NCBI RefSeq assembly: GCF_029227915.1
Contig: NC_079877.1
Span: 6,326,001-6,390,000 of the forward strand
Length of the DNA stretch: 64,000 nt
Direction of reading: 5' to 3'
Origin: Hydractinia symbiolongicarpus
Lineage: Eukaryota > Cnidaria > Hydrozoa > Anthoathecata > Hydractiniidae
Made by a program: the position numbers and the translations under genes. Below the pieces are notes generated by a model. The model saw only the letters and a list, made by a program, of their open reading frames with translations, ran no database searches and was not told the DNA's origin. Below are positions 48,896 to 61,919 of the stretch, piece after piece (the stretch's first letter is position 1; the number at the start of each line of letters is the position of its first letter).

Positions 48896-51800
48896 ATGAG
48901 ACTTGTAGTTTTCAAAAATGTTTTCATTTTTGATGAGACGCTAAATAAAAGAAGTTTAATCGCCGGCAAACGAAAACCTGCGATTTCCCGTAAATCCCGG
49001 ACTCGGCCCGCAGAGTCAAAAGTATACAAAGAAAGTACCCGAGGTGTAAACTCATTTCCCGAACGATTTTTTAAATTATTTTTTCACCACTAAAACGCAT
49101 GAGATTTGTAGTTTTCAAAAATGTTTTCATTTTTGATCAGACGCTGAATAAAAGAAGTTTAATCGCCGGCAAACGAAAACCTGCGATTTCCCGTAAATCC
49201 CGGACTTGGCCCGTATAGTCAAAATTATACAAAGAGAGTACCCAGGGTGTAAACTCATTTCCCGAACGATTTTTTAAATTATTTTTTCACCACTAAAACG
49301 CATGAGACTTGCAGTTTTCAGAAATGTTTTTATTTTTAATGAGACGCTGAATAAAAGAAGTTTAATCGCCTGCAAACGAAAACCTGCGATTTCCCGTAAA
49401 TCCCGGACTCCGCCCGTATAGTCAAAAGTATACAAAGAAAGTACCCAGGAAGTAAACTCATTTCCCAAACGATTTTTTAAATTATCTTTTCACCACTAAA
49501 ACGCATGAGACTTGTAGTTTTCAAAAATGTTTTCATTTTTGATCAGACGCTGAATAAAAGAAGTTTAATCGCCGGCAAACAAAAACCTGCGATTTCCCGT
49601 AAATCCCGGACTCGGCCCGTATAGTCAAAAGTATACAAAGAGAGTACCCAGGGTGTAAACTCATTTCCCGAACGATTTTTTAAATTATTTTTTTACCACT
49701 GAAACGCATGAGACTTGCAGTTTTCAAAAATGTTTTCATTTTTGATGAGACGCTGAATAAAAGAAGTTTAATCGCCTGCAAACGAAAACCTGCGATTTCC
49801 CGTAAATCCCGGACTCGGCCCGTATAGTCAAAATTATACAAAGAGAGTACCCAGGGTGTAAACTCATTTCCCGAACGATTTTTTAAATTATTTTTTCACC
49901 ACTAAAACGCATGAGACTTGCAGTTTTCAGAAATGTTTTCATTTTTGATGAGACGCTGAATAAAAGAAGTTTAATCGCCTGCAAACGAAAACCTGCGATT
50001 TCCCGTAAATCCCGGACTCGGCCCGTATAGTCAAAAGTATACAAAGAAAGTACCCAGGGAGTAAACTCATTTCCCAAACGATTTTTTAAATTATTTTTTC
50101 ACCACTAAAACGCATGAGACTTGTAGTTTTCAAAAATGTTTTCATTTTTGATCAGACGCTGAATAAAAGAAGTTTAATCGCCGGCAAACGAAAACCTGCG
50201 ATTTCCCGTAAATCCCGGACTTGGCCCGTATAGTCAAAATTATACAAAGAGAGTACCCAGGGTGTAAACTCATTTCCCGAACGATTTTTTAAATTATTTT
50301 TTCACCACTAAAACGCATGAGACTTGCAGTTTTCAGAAATGTTTTCATTTTTAATGAGACGCTGAATAAAAGAAGTTTAATCGCCTGCAAACGAAAACCT
50401 CCGATTTCCCGTAAATCCCGGACTCCGCCCGTATAGTCAAAAGTATACAAAGAAAGTACCCAGGGAGTAAACTCATTTCCCAAACGATTTTTTAAATTAT
50501 TTTTTCACCACTAAAACGCATGAGACTTGTAGTTTTCAAAAATGTTTTCATTTTTGATCAGACGCTGAATAAAAGAAGTTTAATCGCCGGCAAACAAAAA
50601 CCTGCGATTTCCCGTAAATCCCGGACTCGGCCCGTATAGTCAAAAGTATACAAAGAGAGTACCCAGGGTGTAAACTCATTTCCCGAACGATTTTTTAAAT
50701 TATTTTTTTACCACTGAAACGCATGAGACTTGCAGTTTTCAAAAATGTTTTCATTTTTGATGAGACGCTGAATAAAAGAAGTTTAATCGCCTGCAAACGA
50801 AAACCTGCGATTTCCCGTAAATCCCGGACTCGGCCCGTATAGTCAAAATTATACAAAGAGAGTACCCAGGGTGTAAACTCATTTCCCGAACGATTTTTTA
50901 AATTATTTTTTCACCACTAAAACGCATGAGACTTGCAGTTTTCAGAAATGTTTTCATTTTTGATGAGACGCTAAATAAAAGAAGTTTAATCGCCTGCAAA
51001 CGAAAACCTGCGATTTCCCGTAAATCCCGGACTCGGCCCGTATAGTCAAAAGTATACAAAGAAAGTACCCAGGGAGTAAACTCATTTCCCAAACGATTTT
51101 TTAAATTATTTTTTCACCACTAAAACGCATGAGACTTGTAGTTTTCAAAAATGTTTTCATTTTTGATCAGACGCTGAATAAAAGAAGTTTAATCGCCGGC
51201 AAACAAAAACCTGCCATTTCCCGTAAATCCCGGACTCGGCCCGTATAGTCAAAAGTATACAAAGAGAGTACCCAGGGTGTAAACTCATTTCCCGAACGAT
51301 TTTTTAAATTATTTTTTTACCACTAAAATGCATGAGACTTGCAGTTTTCAAAAATGTTTTCATTTTTGATGAGACGCTGAATAAAAGAAGTTTAATCGCC
51401 TGCAAACGAAAACCTGCGATTTCCCGTAAATCCCGGACTCGGCCCGTATAGTCAAAAGTATACAAGGAAAGTACCCAGGGAGTAAACTCATTTCCCAAAC
51501 GATTTTTTAAATTATTATTTCACCACTAAAGCCCATGAGACTTGTAGTTTTCAAAAATGTTTTCATTTTTGATGAGACGCTGAATAAAAGAAGTTTAATC
51601 GCCTGCAAACGAAAACCTGCGATTTCCCGTAAATCCCGGACTCGGCCCGTATAGTCAAAATTATACAAAGAGAGTACCCAGGGTGTAAACTCATTTCCCG
51701 AACGATTTTTTAAATTATTTTTTCACCACTAAAACGCATGAGACTTGCAGTTTTAAGAAATGTTTTCATTTTTGATGAGACGCTGAATAAAAGAAGTTTA

Positions 51801-51940
51801 ATCGCCTGCAAACGAAAACCTGCGATTTCCCGTAAATCCCGGACTCGGCCCGTATAGTCAAAAGTATACAAAGAAAGTACCCAGGGAGTAAACTCATTTC
51901 CCAAACGATTTTTTAAATTATTTCTTCACCACTAAAACGC
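48896..51940 (+). repeat. 15-monomer unit, copy 1 (lags 3045 and 4060)
   Basis: It starts at a 'gctaaataaaag' plus 'cccgcagagtc' plus 'cgaggtg' monomer that recurs at 51941, exactly 15 monomers on. Its first part (48896-50190) pairs with 51941-53235 at lag 3045, and its second part (50289-51940) pairs with 54349-55980 at lag 4060. Within it, 49274 and 50289 are themselves 1015 bp apart ('tttttaatgag' plus 'actccgccc'). Confidence 0.87.
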
Positions 51941-53235
51941 ATGAGACTTGTAGTTTTCAAAAATGTTTTCATTTTTGATGAGACGCTAAATAAAAGAAGT
52001 TTAATCGCCGGCAAACGAAAACCTGCGATTTCCCGTAAATCCCGGACTCGGCCCGCAGAGTCAAAAGTATACAAAGAAAGTACCCGAGGTGTAAACTCAT
52101 TTCCCGAACGATTTTTTAAATTATTTTTTCACCACTAAAACGCATGAGATTTGTAGTTTTCAAAAATGTTTTCATTTTTGATCAGACGCTGAATAAAAGA
52201 AGTTTAATCGCCGGCAAACGAAAACCTGCGATTTCCCGTAAATCCCGGACTTGGCCCGTATAGTCAAAATTATACAAAGAGAGTACCCAGGGTGTAAACT
52301 CATTTCCCGAACGATTTTTTAAATTATTTTTTCACCACTAAAACGCATGAGACTTGCAGTTTTCAGAAATGTTTTCATTTTTAATGAGACGCTGAATAAA
52401 AGAAGTTTAATCGCCTGCAAACGAAAACCTGCGATTTCCCGTAAATCCCGGACTCCGCCCGTATAGTCAAAAGTATACAAAGAAAGTACCCAGGAAGTAA
52501 ACTCATTTCCCAAACGATTTTTTAAATTATCTTTTCACCACTAAAACGCATGAGACTTGTAGTTTTCAAAAATGTTTTCATTTTTGATCAGACGCTGAAT
52601 AAAAGAAGTTTAATCGCCGGCAAACAAAAACCTGCGATTTCCCGTAAATCCCGGACTCGGCCCGTATAGTCAAAAGTATACAAAGAGAGTACCCAGGGTG
52701 TAAACTCATTTCCCGAACGATTTTTTAAATTATTTTTTTACCACTGAAACGCATGAGACTTGCAGTTTTCAAAAATGTTTTCATTTTTGATGAGACGCTG
52801 AATAAAAGAAGTTTAATCGCCTGCAAACGAAAACCTGCGATTTCCCGTAAATCCCGGACTCGGCCCGTATAGTCAAAATTATACAAAGAGAGTACCCAGG
52901 GTGTAAACTCATTTCCCGAACGATTTTTTAAATTATTTTTTCACCACTAAAACGCATGAGACTTGCAGTTTTCAGAAATGTTTTCATTTTTGATGAGACG
53001 CTGAATAAAAGAAGTTTAATCGCCTGCAAACGAAAACCTGCGATTTCCCGTAAATCCCGGACTCGGCCCGTATAGTCAAAAGTATACAAAGAAAGTACCC
53101 AGGGAGTAAACTCATTTCCCAAACGATTTTTTAAATTATTTTTTCACCACTAAAACGCATGAGACTTGTAGTTTTCAAAAATGTTTTCATTTTTGATCAG
53201 ACGCTGAATAAAAGAAGTTTAATCGCCGGCAAACG
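51941..53235 (+). repeat. 15-monomer unit, copy 2, first part (lag 3045)
   Basis: Copies 48896-50190 nearly exactly, including 'cccgcagagtc', 'gagatttgtag', 'caggaagtaaac' and 'ttaccactgaaacgc'. Identity stops inside a 'gatcag' monomer near 53235, where the sequence reads 'aaaacccgcg' and enters cassette B. Confidence 0.87.
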
Positions 53236-54348
53236 AAAACCCGCGATTTCCCGTAAATCCCGGACTCGGCCCGTATAGTCAAAAGTATACAAGGAAAGTA
53301 CCCAGTGAGTAAACTCATTTCCCGAACGAATTTTTAAATTATTTTTTCACCACTAAAACGCATGAGACTTGTAGTTTTCAGAAATGTTTTCATTTTTGAA
53401 GAGACGCTTAATAAAAGTGGTTTAATCGCCGGCAAACGAAAACCCGCGATTTCCCGTAAATCCCGGGCTTGGCCCGTATAGTCGAATGTATACAAAGAAA
53501 GTACCCTGTGAGAAAACTCATTTCCAAAACGATTTTTTAAATTATCTTTTCACCACTAAAACGCTTGAGACTTGTAGTTTTCAAAAATGTTTTCATTTTT
53601 GATGAGACGCTAAATAAAAGAAGTTTAATCGCCGTCTAACGGAAACCCGCCATTTCCCGTAAACCCTGGACTCGGCCCGCATAGTCAAAAGTATACAAAG
53701 AAAGTACCCAGGGTGTAAACTCATTTCCCGAACGATTTTTTAAATTATTATTTCACCACTAAAGCCCATGAGACTTGTAGTATTTAAAAATACTTTCATT
53801 TTTGATGAGACGTTGAATAAAAGAAGTTTAAACGCCGGCAAACAAAAACCCGCGACTTCCCGTAAATCCGAGACTCCGCCCGTATAGTCAAAAGTATACA
53901 AAGAAAGTACCCAGGGAGTAAACTCATTTCCCGAACGATTTTTTAAATTATTTTTTCACCACTAAAACGCATGAGACTTGTAGTTTTTAAAAATGTTTTC
54001 ATTTTTGATGAGACGCTAAATAAAAGAAGTTTAATCGCCGGCAAACGAAAACCTGCGATTTCCCGTAAATCCCGGACTCGGCCCGCATAGTCAAAAGTAT
54101 ACAAAGAAAGTACCCGAGGTGTAAACTCATTTCCCGAACGATTTTTTAAATTATTTTTTCACCACTAAAACGCATGAGATTTGTAGTTTTCAAAAATGTT
54201 TTCATTTTTGATCAGACGCTGAATAAAAGAAGTTTAATCGCCGGCAAACGAAAACCTGCGATTTCCCGTAAATCCCGGACTTGGCCCGTATAGTCAAAAT
54301 TATACAAAGAGAGTACCCAGGGTGTAAACTCATTTCCCGAACGATTTT
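53236..54348 (+). repeat. Cassette B inserted within the 15-mer copy
   Basis: Cassette B monomers in order (type 1 with private 'tttttgaagagacg' near 53395, 'gccgtctaac' at 53631, palindrome at 53779-53794, 'cgaggtg' monomer, 'gagatttg' monomer). The flanking repeats have lags of 3045 and 4060, and the difference is exactly 1015 bp, or five monomers. This is the cassette's own length. Confidence 0.85.
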
Positions 54349-55980
54349 TTAAATTATTTTTTCACCACTAAAACGCATGAGACTTGCAGTTTTCAGAAAT
54401 GTTTTCATTTTTAATGAGACGCTGAATAAAAGAAGTTTAATCGCCTGCAAACGAAAACCTCCGATTTCCCGTAAATCCCGGACTCCGCCCGTATAGTCAA
54501 AAGTATACAAAGAAAGTACCCAGGGAGTAAACTCATTTCCCAAACGATTTTTTAAATTATTTTTTCACCACTAAAACGCATGAGACTTGTAGTTTTCAAA
54601 AATGTTTTCATTTTTGATCAGACGCTGAATAAAAGAAGTTTAATCGCCGGCAAACAAAAACCTGCGATTTCCCGTAAATCCCGGACTCGGCCCGTATAGT
54701 CAAAAGTATACAAAGAGAGTACCCAGGGTGTAAACTCATTTCCCGAACGATTTTTTAAATTATTTTTTTACCACTGAAACGCATGAGACTTGCAGTTTTC
54801 AAAAATGTTTTCATTTTTGATGAGACGCTGAATAAAAGAAGTTTAATCGCCTGCAAACGAAAACCTGCGATTTCCCGTAAATCCCGGACTCGGCCCGTAT
54901 AGTCAAAATTATACAAAGAGAGTACCCAGGGTGTAAACTCATTTCCCGAACGATTTTTTAAATTATTTTTTCACCACTAAAACGCATGAGACTTGCAGTT
55001 TTCAGAAATGTTTTCATTTTTGATGAGACGCTAAATAAAAGAAGTTTAATCGCCTGCAAACGAAAACCTGCGATTTCCCGTAAATCCCGGACTCGGCCCG
55101 TATAGTCAAAAGTATACAAAGAAAGTACCCAGGGAGTAAACTCATTTCCCAAACGATTTTTTAAATTATTTTTTCACCACTAAAACGCATGAGACTTGTA
55201 GTTTTCAAAAATGTTTTCATTTTTGATCAGACGCTGAATAAAAGAAGTTTAATCGCCGGCAAACAAAAACCTGCCATTTCCCGTAAATCCCGGACTCGGC
55301 CCGTATAGTCAAAAGTATACAAAGAGAGTACCCAGGGTGTAAACTCATTTCCCGAACGATTTTTTAAATTATTTTTTTACCACTAAAATGCATGAGACTT
55401 GCAGTTTTCAAAAATGTTTTCATTTTTGATGAGACGCTGAATAAAAGAAGTTTAATCGCCTGCAAACGAAAACCTGCGATTTCCCGTAAATCCCGGACTC
55501 GGCCCGTATAGTCAAAAGTATACAAGGAAAGTACCCAGGGAGTAAACTCATTTCCCAAACGATTTTTTAAATTATTATTTCACCACTAAAGCCCATGAGA
55601 CTTGTAGTTTTCAAAAATGTTTTCATTTTTGATGAGACGCTGAATAAAAGAAGTTTAATCGCCTGCAAACGAAAACCTGCGATTTCCCGTAAATCCCGGA
55701 CTCGGCCCGTATAGTCAAAATTATACAAAGAGAGTACCCAGGGTGTAAACTCATTTCCCGAACGATTTTTTAAATTATTTTTTCACCACTAAAACGCATG
55801 AGACTTGCAGTTTTCAGAAATGTTTTCATTTTTGATGAGACGCTGAATAAAAGAAGTTTAATCGCCTGCAAACGAAAACCTGCGATTTCCCGTAAATCCC
55901 GGACTCGGCCCGTATAGTCAAAAGTATACAAAGAAAGTACCCAGGGAGTAAACTCATTTCCCAAACGATTTTTTAAATTA
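54349..55980 (+). repeat. 15-monomer unit, copy 2, second part (lag 4060)
   Basis: Copies 50289-51920 at exactly 20 x 203 bp, including 'acctccgattt', 'actccgccc', 'ttaccactgaaacgc', 'acctgccattt', 'aaaatgcatgag' and 'aattatttcttcacc'. It ends near 55980, where the next monomer is a 'gatcag' type with the short 'caaacaaaacctg'. Confidence 0.87.
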
Positions 55981-56069
55981 TTTCTTCACCACTAAAACGC
56001 ATGAGACTTGTAGTTTTCAAAAATGTTTTCATTTTTGATCAGACGCTGAATAAAAGAAGTTTAATCGCC

Positions 56070-56880
56070 GGCAAACAAAACCTGCGATTTCCCGTAAATC
56101 CCGGACTCGGCCCGTATAGTCAAAAGTATACAAAGAGAGTACCCAGGGTGTAAACTCATTTCCCGAACGATTTTTTAAATTATTTTTTTACCACTAAAAC
56201 GCATGAGACTTGCAGTTTTCAAAAATGTTTTCATTTTTGATGAGACGCTGAATAAAAGAAGTTTAATCGCCTGCAAACGAAAACCTGCGATTTCCCGTAA
56301 ATCCCGGACTCGGCCCGTATAGTCAAAAGTATACAAGGAAAGTACCCAGGGAGTAAACTCATTTCCCAAACGATTTTTTAAATTATTATTTCACCACTAA
56401 AGCCCATGAGACTTGTAGTTTTTAAAAATGTTTTCATTTTTGATGAGACGCTGAATAAAAGAAGTTTAATCGCCGGCAAACGAAAACCCGCGATTTCCCG
56501 TAAATCCCGGACTCGGCCCGTATAGTCAAAAGTATACAAGGAAAGTACCCAGTGAGTAAACTCATTTCCCGAACGAATTTTGAAATTATTTTTTCACCAC
56601 TAAAACGCATGAGACTTGCAGTTTTCAGAAATGTTTTCATTTTTGATGAGACGCTGAATAAAAGAAGTTTAATCGCCTGCAAAAGAAAACCTGCGATTTC
56701 CCGTAAATCCCGGACTCGGCCCGTATAGTCAAAAGTATACAAAGAAAGTACCCAGGGAGTAAACTCATTTCCCAAACGATTTTTTAAATTATTTTTTCAC
56801 CACTAAAACGCATGAGACTTGTAGTTTTCAAAAATGTTTTCATTTTTGATCAGACGCTGAATAAAAGAAGTTTAATCGCC
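56070..56880 (+). repeat. 4-monomer unit, copy 1 (lag 811)
   Basis: The 'gatcag' monomer with a 1-base deletion in 'gcaaacaaaacctg' (56071 and 56882), a 'tttttttaccac' monomer, a 'cagtgag' monomer with 'gaattttgaaat' (56575 and 57386), and a 'cagaaatg' plus 'cctgc' monomer. It matches the next copy at lag 811. Confidence 0.85.
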
Positions 56881-57395
56881 GGCAAACAAAACCTGCGATT
56901 TCCCGTAAATCCCGGACTCGGCCCGTATAGTCAAAAGTATACAAAGAGAGTACCCAGGGTGTAAACTCATTTCCCGAACGATTTTTTGAATTATTTTTTT
57001 ACCACTAAAACGCATCAGACTTGCAGTTTTTAAAAATGTTTTCATTTTTGATGAGACGCTGAATAAAAGAAGTTTAATCGCCTGCAAACGAAAACCTGCG
57101 ATTTCCCGTAAATCCCGGACTCGGCCCGTATAGTCAAAAGTATACAAGGAAAGTACCCAGGGAGTAAACTCATTTCCCAAACGATTTTTTAAATTATTAT
57201 TTCACCACTAAAGCCCATGAGACTTGTAGTTTTTAAAAATGTTTTCATTTTTGATGAGACGCTGAATAAAAGAAGTTTAATCGCCGGCAAACGAAAACCC
57301 GCGATTTCCCGTAAATCCCGGACTCGGCCCGTATAGTCAAAAGTATACAAGGAAAGTACCCAGTGAGTAAACTCATTTCCCGAACGAATTTTGAA
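56881..57395 (+). repeat. 4-monomer unit, copy 2 (partial, lag 811)
   Basis: Repeats the tetramer up to the shared 'gaattttgaaat' near 57386. It then joins a cassette B type 1 monomer ('cataaatg...aatgaaagtgg') instead of copy 1's 'cagaaatg...cctgc' monomer. Private changes include 'ttttttgaatta' and 'gcatcagacttgcag' near 56990-57020. Confidence 0.82.
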
Positions 57396-58469
57396 ATTAT
57401 TTTTTCACCACTAAAACGCATGAGACTTGTAGTTTTCATAAATGTTTTCATTTTTGATGAGACGCTTAATGAAAGTGGTTTAATCGCTGGCAAACGAAAA
57501 CCCGCGATTTCCCGTAAACCCCGGGCTTGGCCCGTATAGTCGAATGTATACAAAGAAAGTACCCTGTGAGTAAACTCATTTCCAAAACGATTTTTAAATT
57601 ATCTTTTCACCACTAAAACGCTTGAGACTTGTAGTTTTCAAAAATGTTTTCATTTTTGATGAGACGCTAAATAAAAGAAGTTTAATCGCCGGCAAACGAA
57701 AACCCGCCATTTCCCGTAAACCCCGGACTCGGCCCGCATAGTCAAAAGTATACAAAGAAAGTACCCACGATGTAAACTCATTTCCCGAACGATTTTTTAA
57801 ATTATTATTTCACCACTAAAGCCCATGAGACTTGTAGTATTTAAAAATACTTTCATTTTTGATGAGACGCTGAATAAAAGAAGTTTAATCGCCGGCAAAC
57901 AAAAACCCGCTACTTCCCGTAAATCCCAGACTCCGCCCGTATAGTCAAAAGTATACAAAGAAAGCTCCCAGGGAGTAAACTCATTTCCCGAACGATTTTT
58001 TAAATTATTTTTTCACCACTAAAACGCATGAGACTTGTAGTTTTCAAAAATGTTTTCATTTTTGATGAGACGCTGAATAAAAGAAGTTTAATTGCCGGCA
58101 AACGAAAACCCGCGATTTCCCGTAAATCCCGGGCTTGGCCCGTATAGTCGAATGTATACAAAGAAAGTACCCTGTGAGTAAACTCTTTTCCAGAACGATT
58201 TTTTAAATTATTTTTTCACCACTAAAACGCATAAGACTTGTAGTTTTCAAAAATGTTTTTATTTCTGATGAGACGCTGAATAAAAGAAGTTTAATCGCCG
58301 GCAAACGAAAACCCGCCATTTCCCGTAAATCCCGGGCTTGGCCCGTATAGTCAAAAGTATACAAAGAAAGTACCCAGGGTGTAAACTCATTTCCCGAACG
58401 ATTTTTTAAATTATTTTTTCACCACTAAAACGCATGACACTTGTAGTTTTCAAAAATGTTTTCATTTTT
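57396..58469 (+). repeat. Cassette B copy and heterogeneous monomers
   Basis: Cassette B types 1-3 are present with the palindrome at 57836-57851. There are several private changes ('atcgctggc', 'aaaccccgggctt', one T lost in 'cgatttttaaatt' near 57590, 'cccacgatg', 'cccgctacttcccg'). Diverged monomers follow, with 'actcttttccagaacg', 'tatttctgatg' and 'gcatgacacttg'. Confidence 0.75.
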
Positions 58470-59930
58470 GATAAGACGCTGAATAAAAGAAGTTTAATCG
58501 CCGGCAAACGAAAACCTGCGATTTCCCGTTAATCCCGGCCTCGGCCCGTATAGTCAAAAGTATACAAAGAAAGTACCCAGGGAGTAAACTCATTTCCCAA
58601 ACGTTTATTTAAATTATTATTTCACCACTAAAACGCATGAGACTTGTAGTTTTTAAAAATGTTTACATTTTTGATGAGACGCTTAATGAAAGTGGTTTAA
58701 TCGCCGGCAAACGAAAACCCGCGATTTCCTGTAAATCCCGGGCTTGGCCCGTATAGTCGAATGTATACAAAGAAAGTACCCTGTGAGTAAACTCATTTCC
58801 AAAACGATTTTTTAAATTATCTTTTCACCACTAAAACGCTTGAGACTTGTAGTTTTCAAAAATGTTTTCATTTTTGATGAGACGCTAAATAAAAGAAGTT
58901 TAATCGCCGGCAAACGAAAACCCGCCATTTCCCGTAAACCCCGGACTCGGCCCGCATAGTCAAAAGTATACAAAGAAAGTACCCACGGTGTAAACTCATT
59001 TCCCGAACGATTTTTTAAATTATTATTTCACCACTAAAGCCCATGAGACTTGTAGTATTTAAAAATACTTTCATTTTTGATGAGACGCTGAATAAAAGAA
59101 GTTTAATCGCCGGCAAACAAAAACCCGCTACTTCCCGTAAATCCCAGACTCCGCCCGTATAGTCAAAAGTATACAAAGAAAGTTCCCAGGGAGTAAACTC
59201 ATTTCCCGAACGATTTTTTAAATTATTTTTTCACCACTAAAACGCATGAGACTTGTAGTTTTCAAAAATGTTTTCATTTTTGATGAGACGCTGAATAAAA
59301 GAAGTTTAATCGCCGGCAAACGAAAACCTGCGATTTCCCGAAAATCCCGGACTCGGCCCGCATAGTCAAAAGTATACAAAGAAAGTACCCGAGGTGTAAA
59401 CTCATTTCCCGAACGATTTTTTAAATTTTTTTTTCACCACTAAAACGCATGAGACTTGTAGTTTTCAAAAATGTTTTCATTTTTGATGAGACGCTTAATG
59501 AAAGAGGTTTAATCGCCGGCAAACGAAAACCCGCGATTTCCCGTAAATCCCGGGCTTGGCCCGTATAGTCAAAAGTATACAAAGATAGTACCCAGGGAGT
59601 AAACTCATTTCCCGAACGATTTTTTAATTCATTTTTTCACCACTAAAACGCATGAGACTTGTAGTTTTCAAAAATGTTTTTATTTTTGATGAGACGCTGA
59701 ATAAAAGAAGTTTAATCGCCGGCAAACGAAAACCTGCGATTTCCCGTAAATCCCGGACTCGGCCCGTATAGTCAAAAGTATACAAAGAAAGTACCCAGGG
59801 AGTAAACTAATTTCCCAAACGATTTTTTAAATTATTATTTCACCACTAAAGCCCATGAGACTTTCAGTTTTAAAAAATGTTTTTATTTTTGATGAGACGC
59901 TGAATAGAAGAAGTTTAATCGCCGGCAAAC
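58470..59930 (+). repeat. Segment repeated at lag 3450, copy 1
   Basis: Matches 61920-63370 at 17 monomers less one base. Marks are 'gataagacg' (58470 and 61920), 'cccgttaatcccggcc', 'acgtttatttaaatt', 'atgtttacattt' (58660 and 62110), a cassette B copy with 'cccgctacttcccg', and the 'gactttcagtttt' monomer (about 59861 and 63307). A middle monomer differs between the copies ('caaaagtatacaaagatag' against 'gctttgccgtatagtcg'). Confidence 0.82.
58652..58675. repeat. Stem-extended hairpin variant AAAAATGT-TT-ACATTTTT
   Basis: A single T-to-A change at unit position 29 ('gtttac' instead of 'gttttc') lengthens the stem to 8 bp (AAAAATGT/ACATTTTT) around a 2-base loop. The same form occurs with 'gtttac' at 60691, 62111 and 63531 and nowhere else that I saw. 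The subtype is confined to the right end of the window. Confidence 0.8.
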
Positions 59931-61919
59931 GAAAACCCGCGATTTCCCGTAAATCCCGGACTCGGCCCGTATAGTCAAAAGTATACAAAGAAAGTACCCA
60001 GGGAGTAAACTCATTTCCCGAACGATTTTTTAAATTATTTTTTCACCACTAAAACGCATGAGACTTGTAGTTTTCAGAAAATTTTTCATTTTTGATGAGA
60101 CGCTTAATGAAAGTGGTTTAATCGCCGGCAAACGAAAACCTGCGATTTCCCGCAAATCCCGGACTCGGCCCGTATAGTCAAAAGTATACAAAGAAAATAC
60201 CCAGGGTGTAAACTCATTTCTCGAACGATTTTTTAATTTATTTTTTCACCACTAAAACGCATGAGACTTGTAGTCTTCAAAAATGTTTTCATTTTTGATG
60301 AGACGCTGAATAAAAGAAGTTTAATCGCCGGCAAACGAAAACCTGCGATTTCCCGTAAATCCCGGACTCGGCCCGTATAGTCAAAAGTATACAAAGAAAG
60401 TACCCAGGGAGTAATCTCATTTCCCAAACGATTTTTTAAATTTATATTTTACCACTAAAGCCCATGAGACTTGTAGTTTTTAAAAATGTTTTCATTTTTG
60501 ATGAGACGTTGAATAAAAGAAGTTTAATCGCCGGCAAACGAAAACCCGCGATTTCCCGTAAATCCCGGTCTCGGCCTGTATAGACAAAGGTATACAAGGA
60601 AAGTACCCAGTGAGTAAACTCATTTCCCAAACGTTTATTTAAATTATTATTTCACCACTTAATCCCATGAGACTTGTAGTTTTTAAAAATGTTTACATTT
60701 TTGATGAGACGCTGAATAAAAGAAGTTTAATCGCCGGCAAACGAAAACCCGCGATTTCCCGTAAATCCCAGACTCGGCCCGTATAGTCAAAAGTGTACAA
60801 GGAAAGTACCCAGTGAGTAAACTCATTTCCCGAACGAATTTTTAAATTATTTTTTCACCACTAAAACGCATGAGACTTGTAGTTTTCAGAAATGTTTTCA
60901 TTTTTGATGAGACGCCTAATGAAAGTGGTTTAATCGCCGGCAAACGAAAACCCGCGATTTCCCGTAAATCCCGGGCTTGGCCCGTATAGTCGAATGTATA
61001 CAAAGAAAGTACCCTGTGAGTAAACTCATTTCCAAAACGATTTTTTAAATTATCTTTTCACCACTAAAACGCTTGAGACTTGTAGTTTTCAAAAATATTT
61101 TCATTTTTGTTGAGACGCTGAATAAACGAAGTTTAATCGCCGGCAAACGAAAACCCGCCATTTCCCGTAAACCCCGGACTCGGCCCGCATAGTAAAAAGT
61201 ATACAAAGAAAGTACCCAGGGAGTAAACTCATTTCCCAAAGGATTTTTGAAATTATTTTTTCACAACTAAAACGCATGAGACTTGTAGTTTTTAAAAATG
61301 TTTTCATTTTTGATGAGACGCTGAATAAAAGAAGTTTAATCGCCGGCAAACGAAAACCCGCGATTTCCCGTAAATCCCGGTCTCGGCCTGTATAGACAAA
61401 AGTATACAAGGAAAGTACCCAGTGAGTAAACTCATTTCCCTAACGAATTTTTAAATTATTTTTTCACCACTAAAACGCATGAGACTTGTAGTTTTCAGAA
61501 ATGTTTTCATTTTTGATGAGACGCGGAATAAAAGAAGTTTAATCGCCGGCAAACGAAAACCTGCGATTTCCCGTAAATCCCGGACTCTGCCCGTATAGTC
61601 AAAAGTATACAAAGAAAGTACCCAGGGTGTAAACGCATTTCCCGAACGATTTTTTAAATTATTTTTTCACCACTAAAACGCATGACACTTGTAGTTTTCA
61701 AAAATGTTTTCATTTTTGATGAGACGCTGAATAAAAGAAGTTTAATCGCCGGCAAACGAAAACCCGCGAGTTTCCGTTAATCCCGGACTCGGCCCGTATA
61801 GTCAAAAGTATACAAAGAAAGTACCCAGGGAGTAAACTCATTTCCCGAACGATTTTTTAAATTAATTATTACCACTAAAACGCATGAGACTTGTAGTTTT
61901 CAAAAATGTTTTCATTTTT
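59931..61919 (+). repeat. Heterogeneous monomers between the lag-3450 copies
   Basis: About ten monomers with many private changes: 'cagaaaatttttcattt' (about 60074), 'ttctcgaacg', 'aaatttatattttaccac' (60440), 'agacaaaggtatac', 'gtttacattt' in an otherwise ordinary monomer (60691), 'tttttgttgagacg', 'aataaacgaag', 'caaaggatttttgaaatt', 'cacaactaaaacg' and 'aaattaattattaccac'. Monomer types here are less sorted than in the 20-56 kb blocks. Confidence 0.75.

Noticed and set aside
1210-52138. Plus-strand open frames of 65 codons starting at the ATG of 'atgagacttg'
   Set aside because: They appear only where the usual in-frame TAG in 'cccgtatagtc' is changed (for example 'gtacag', 'gcagag', 'gtatactc', 'gtatattc'). 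They are chance openings in a minority of monomers with no ribosome or splice context.
1385-61409. Dozens of minus-strand open frames of about 62-113 codons with nearly identical products
   Set aside because: They are the same stretch of each monomer read again and again. They begin at TTG or GTG rather than ATG: the 64-codon form exists only where the monomer reads 'cccaaacg', which supplies TTG. They end within the unit, and 203 is not divisible by three. Sequence variation between copies follows the satellite pattern with no sign of codon constraint. The 102-113 codon forms are the same frame running across a junction with a stop lost.
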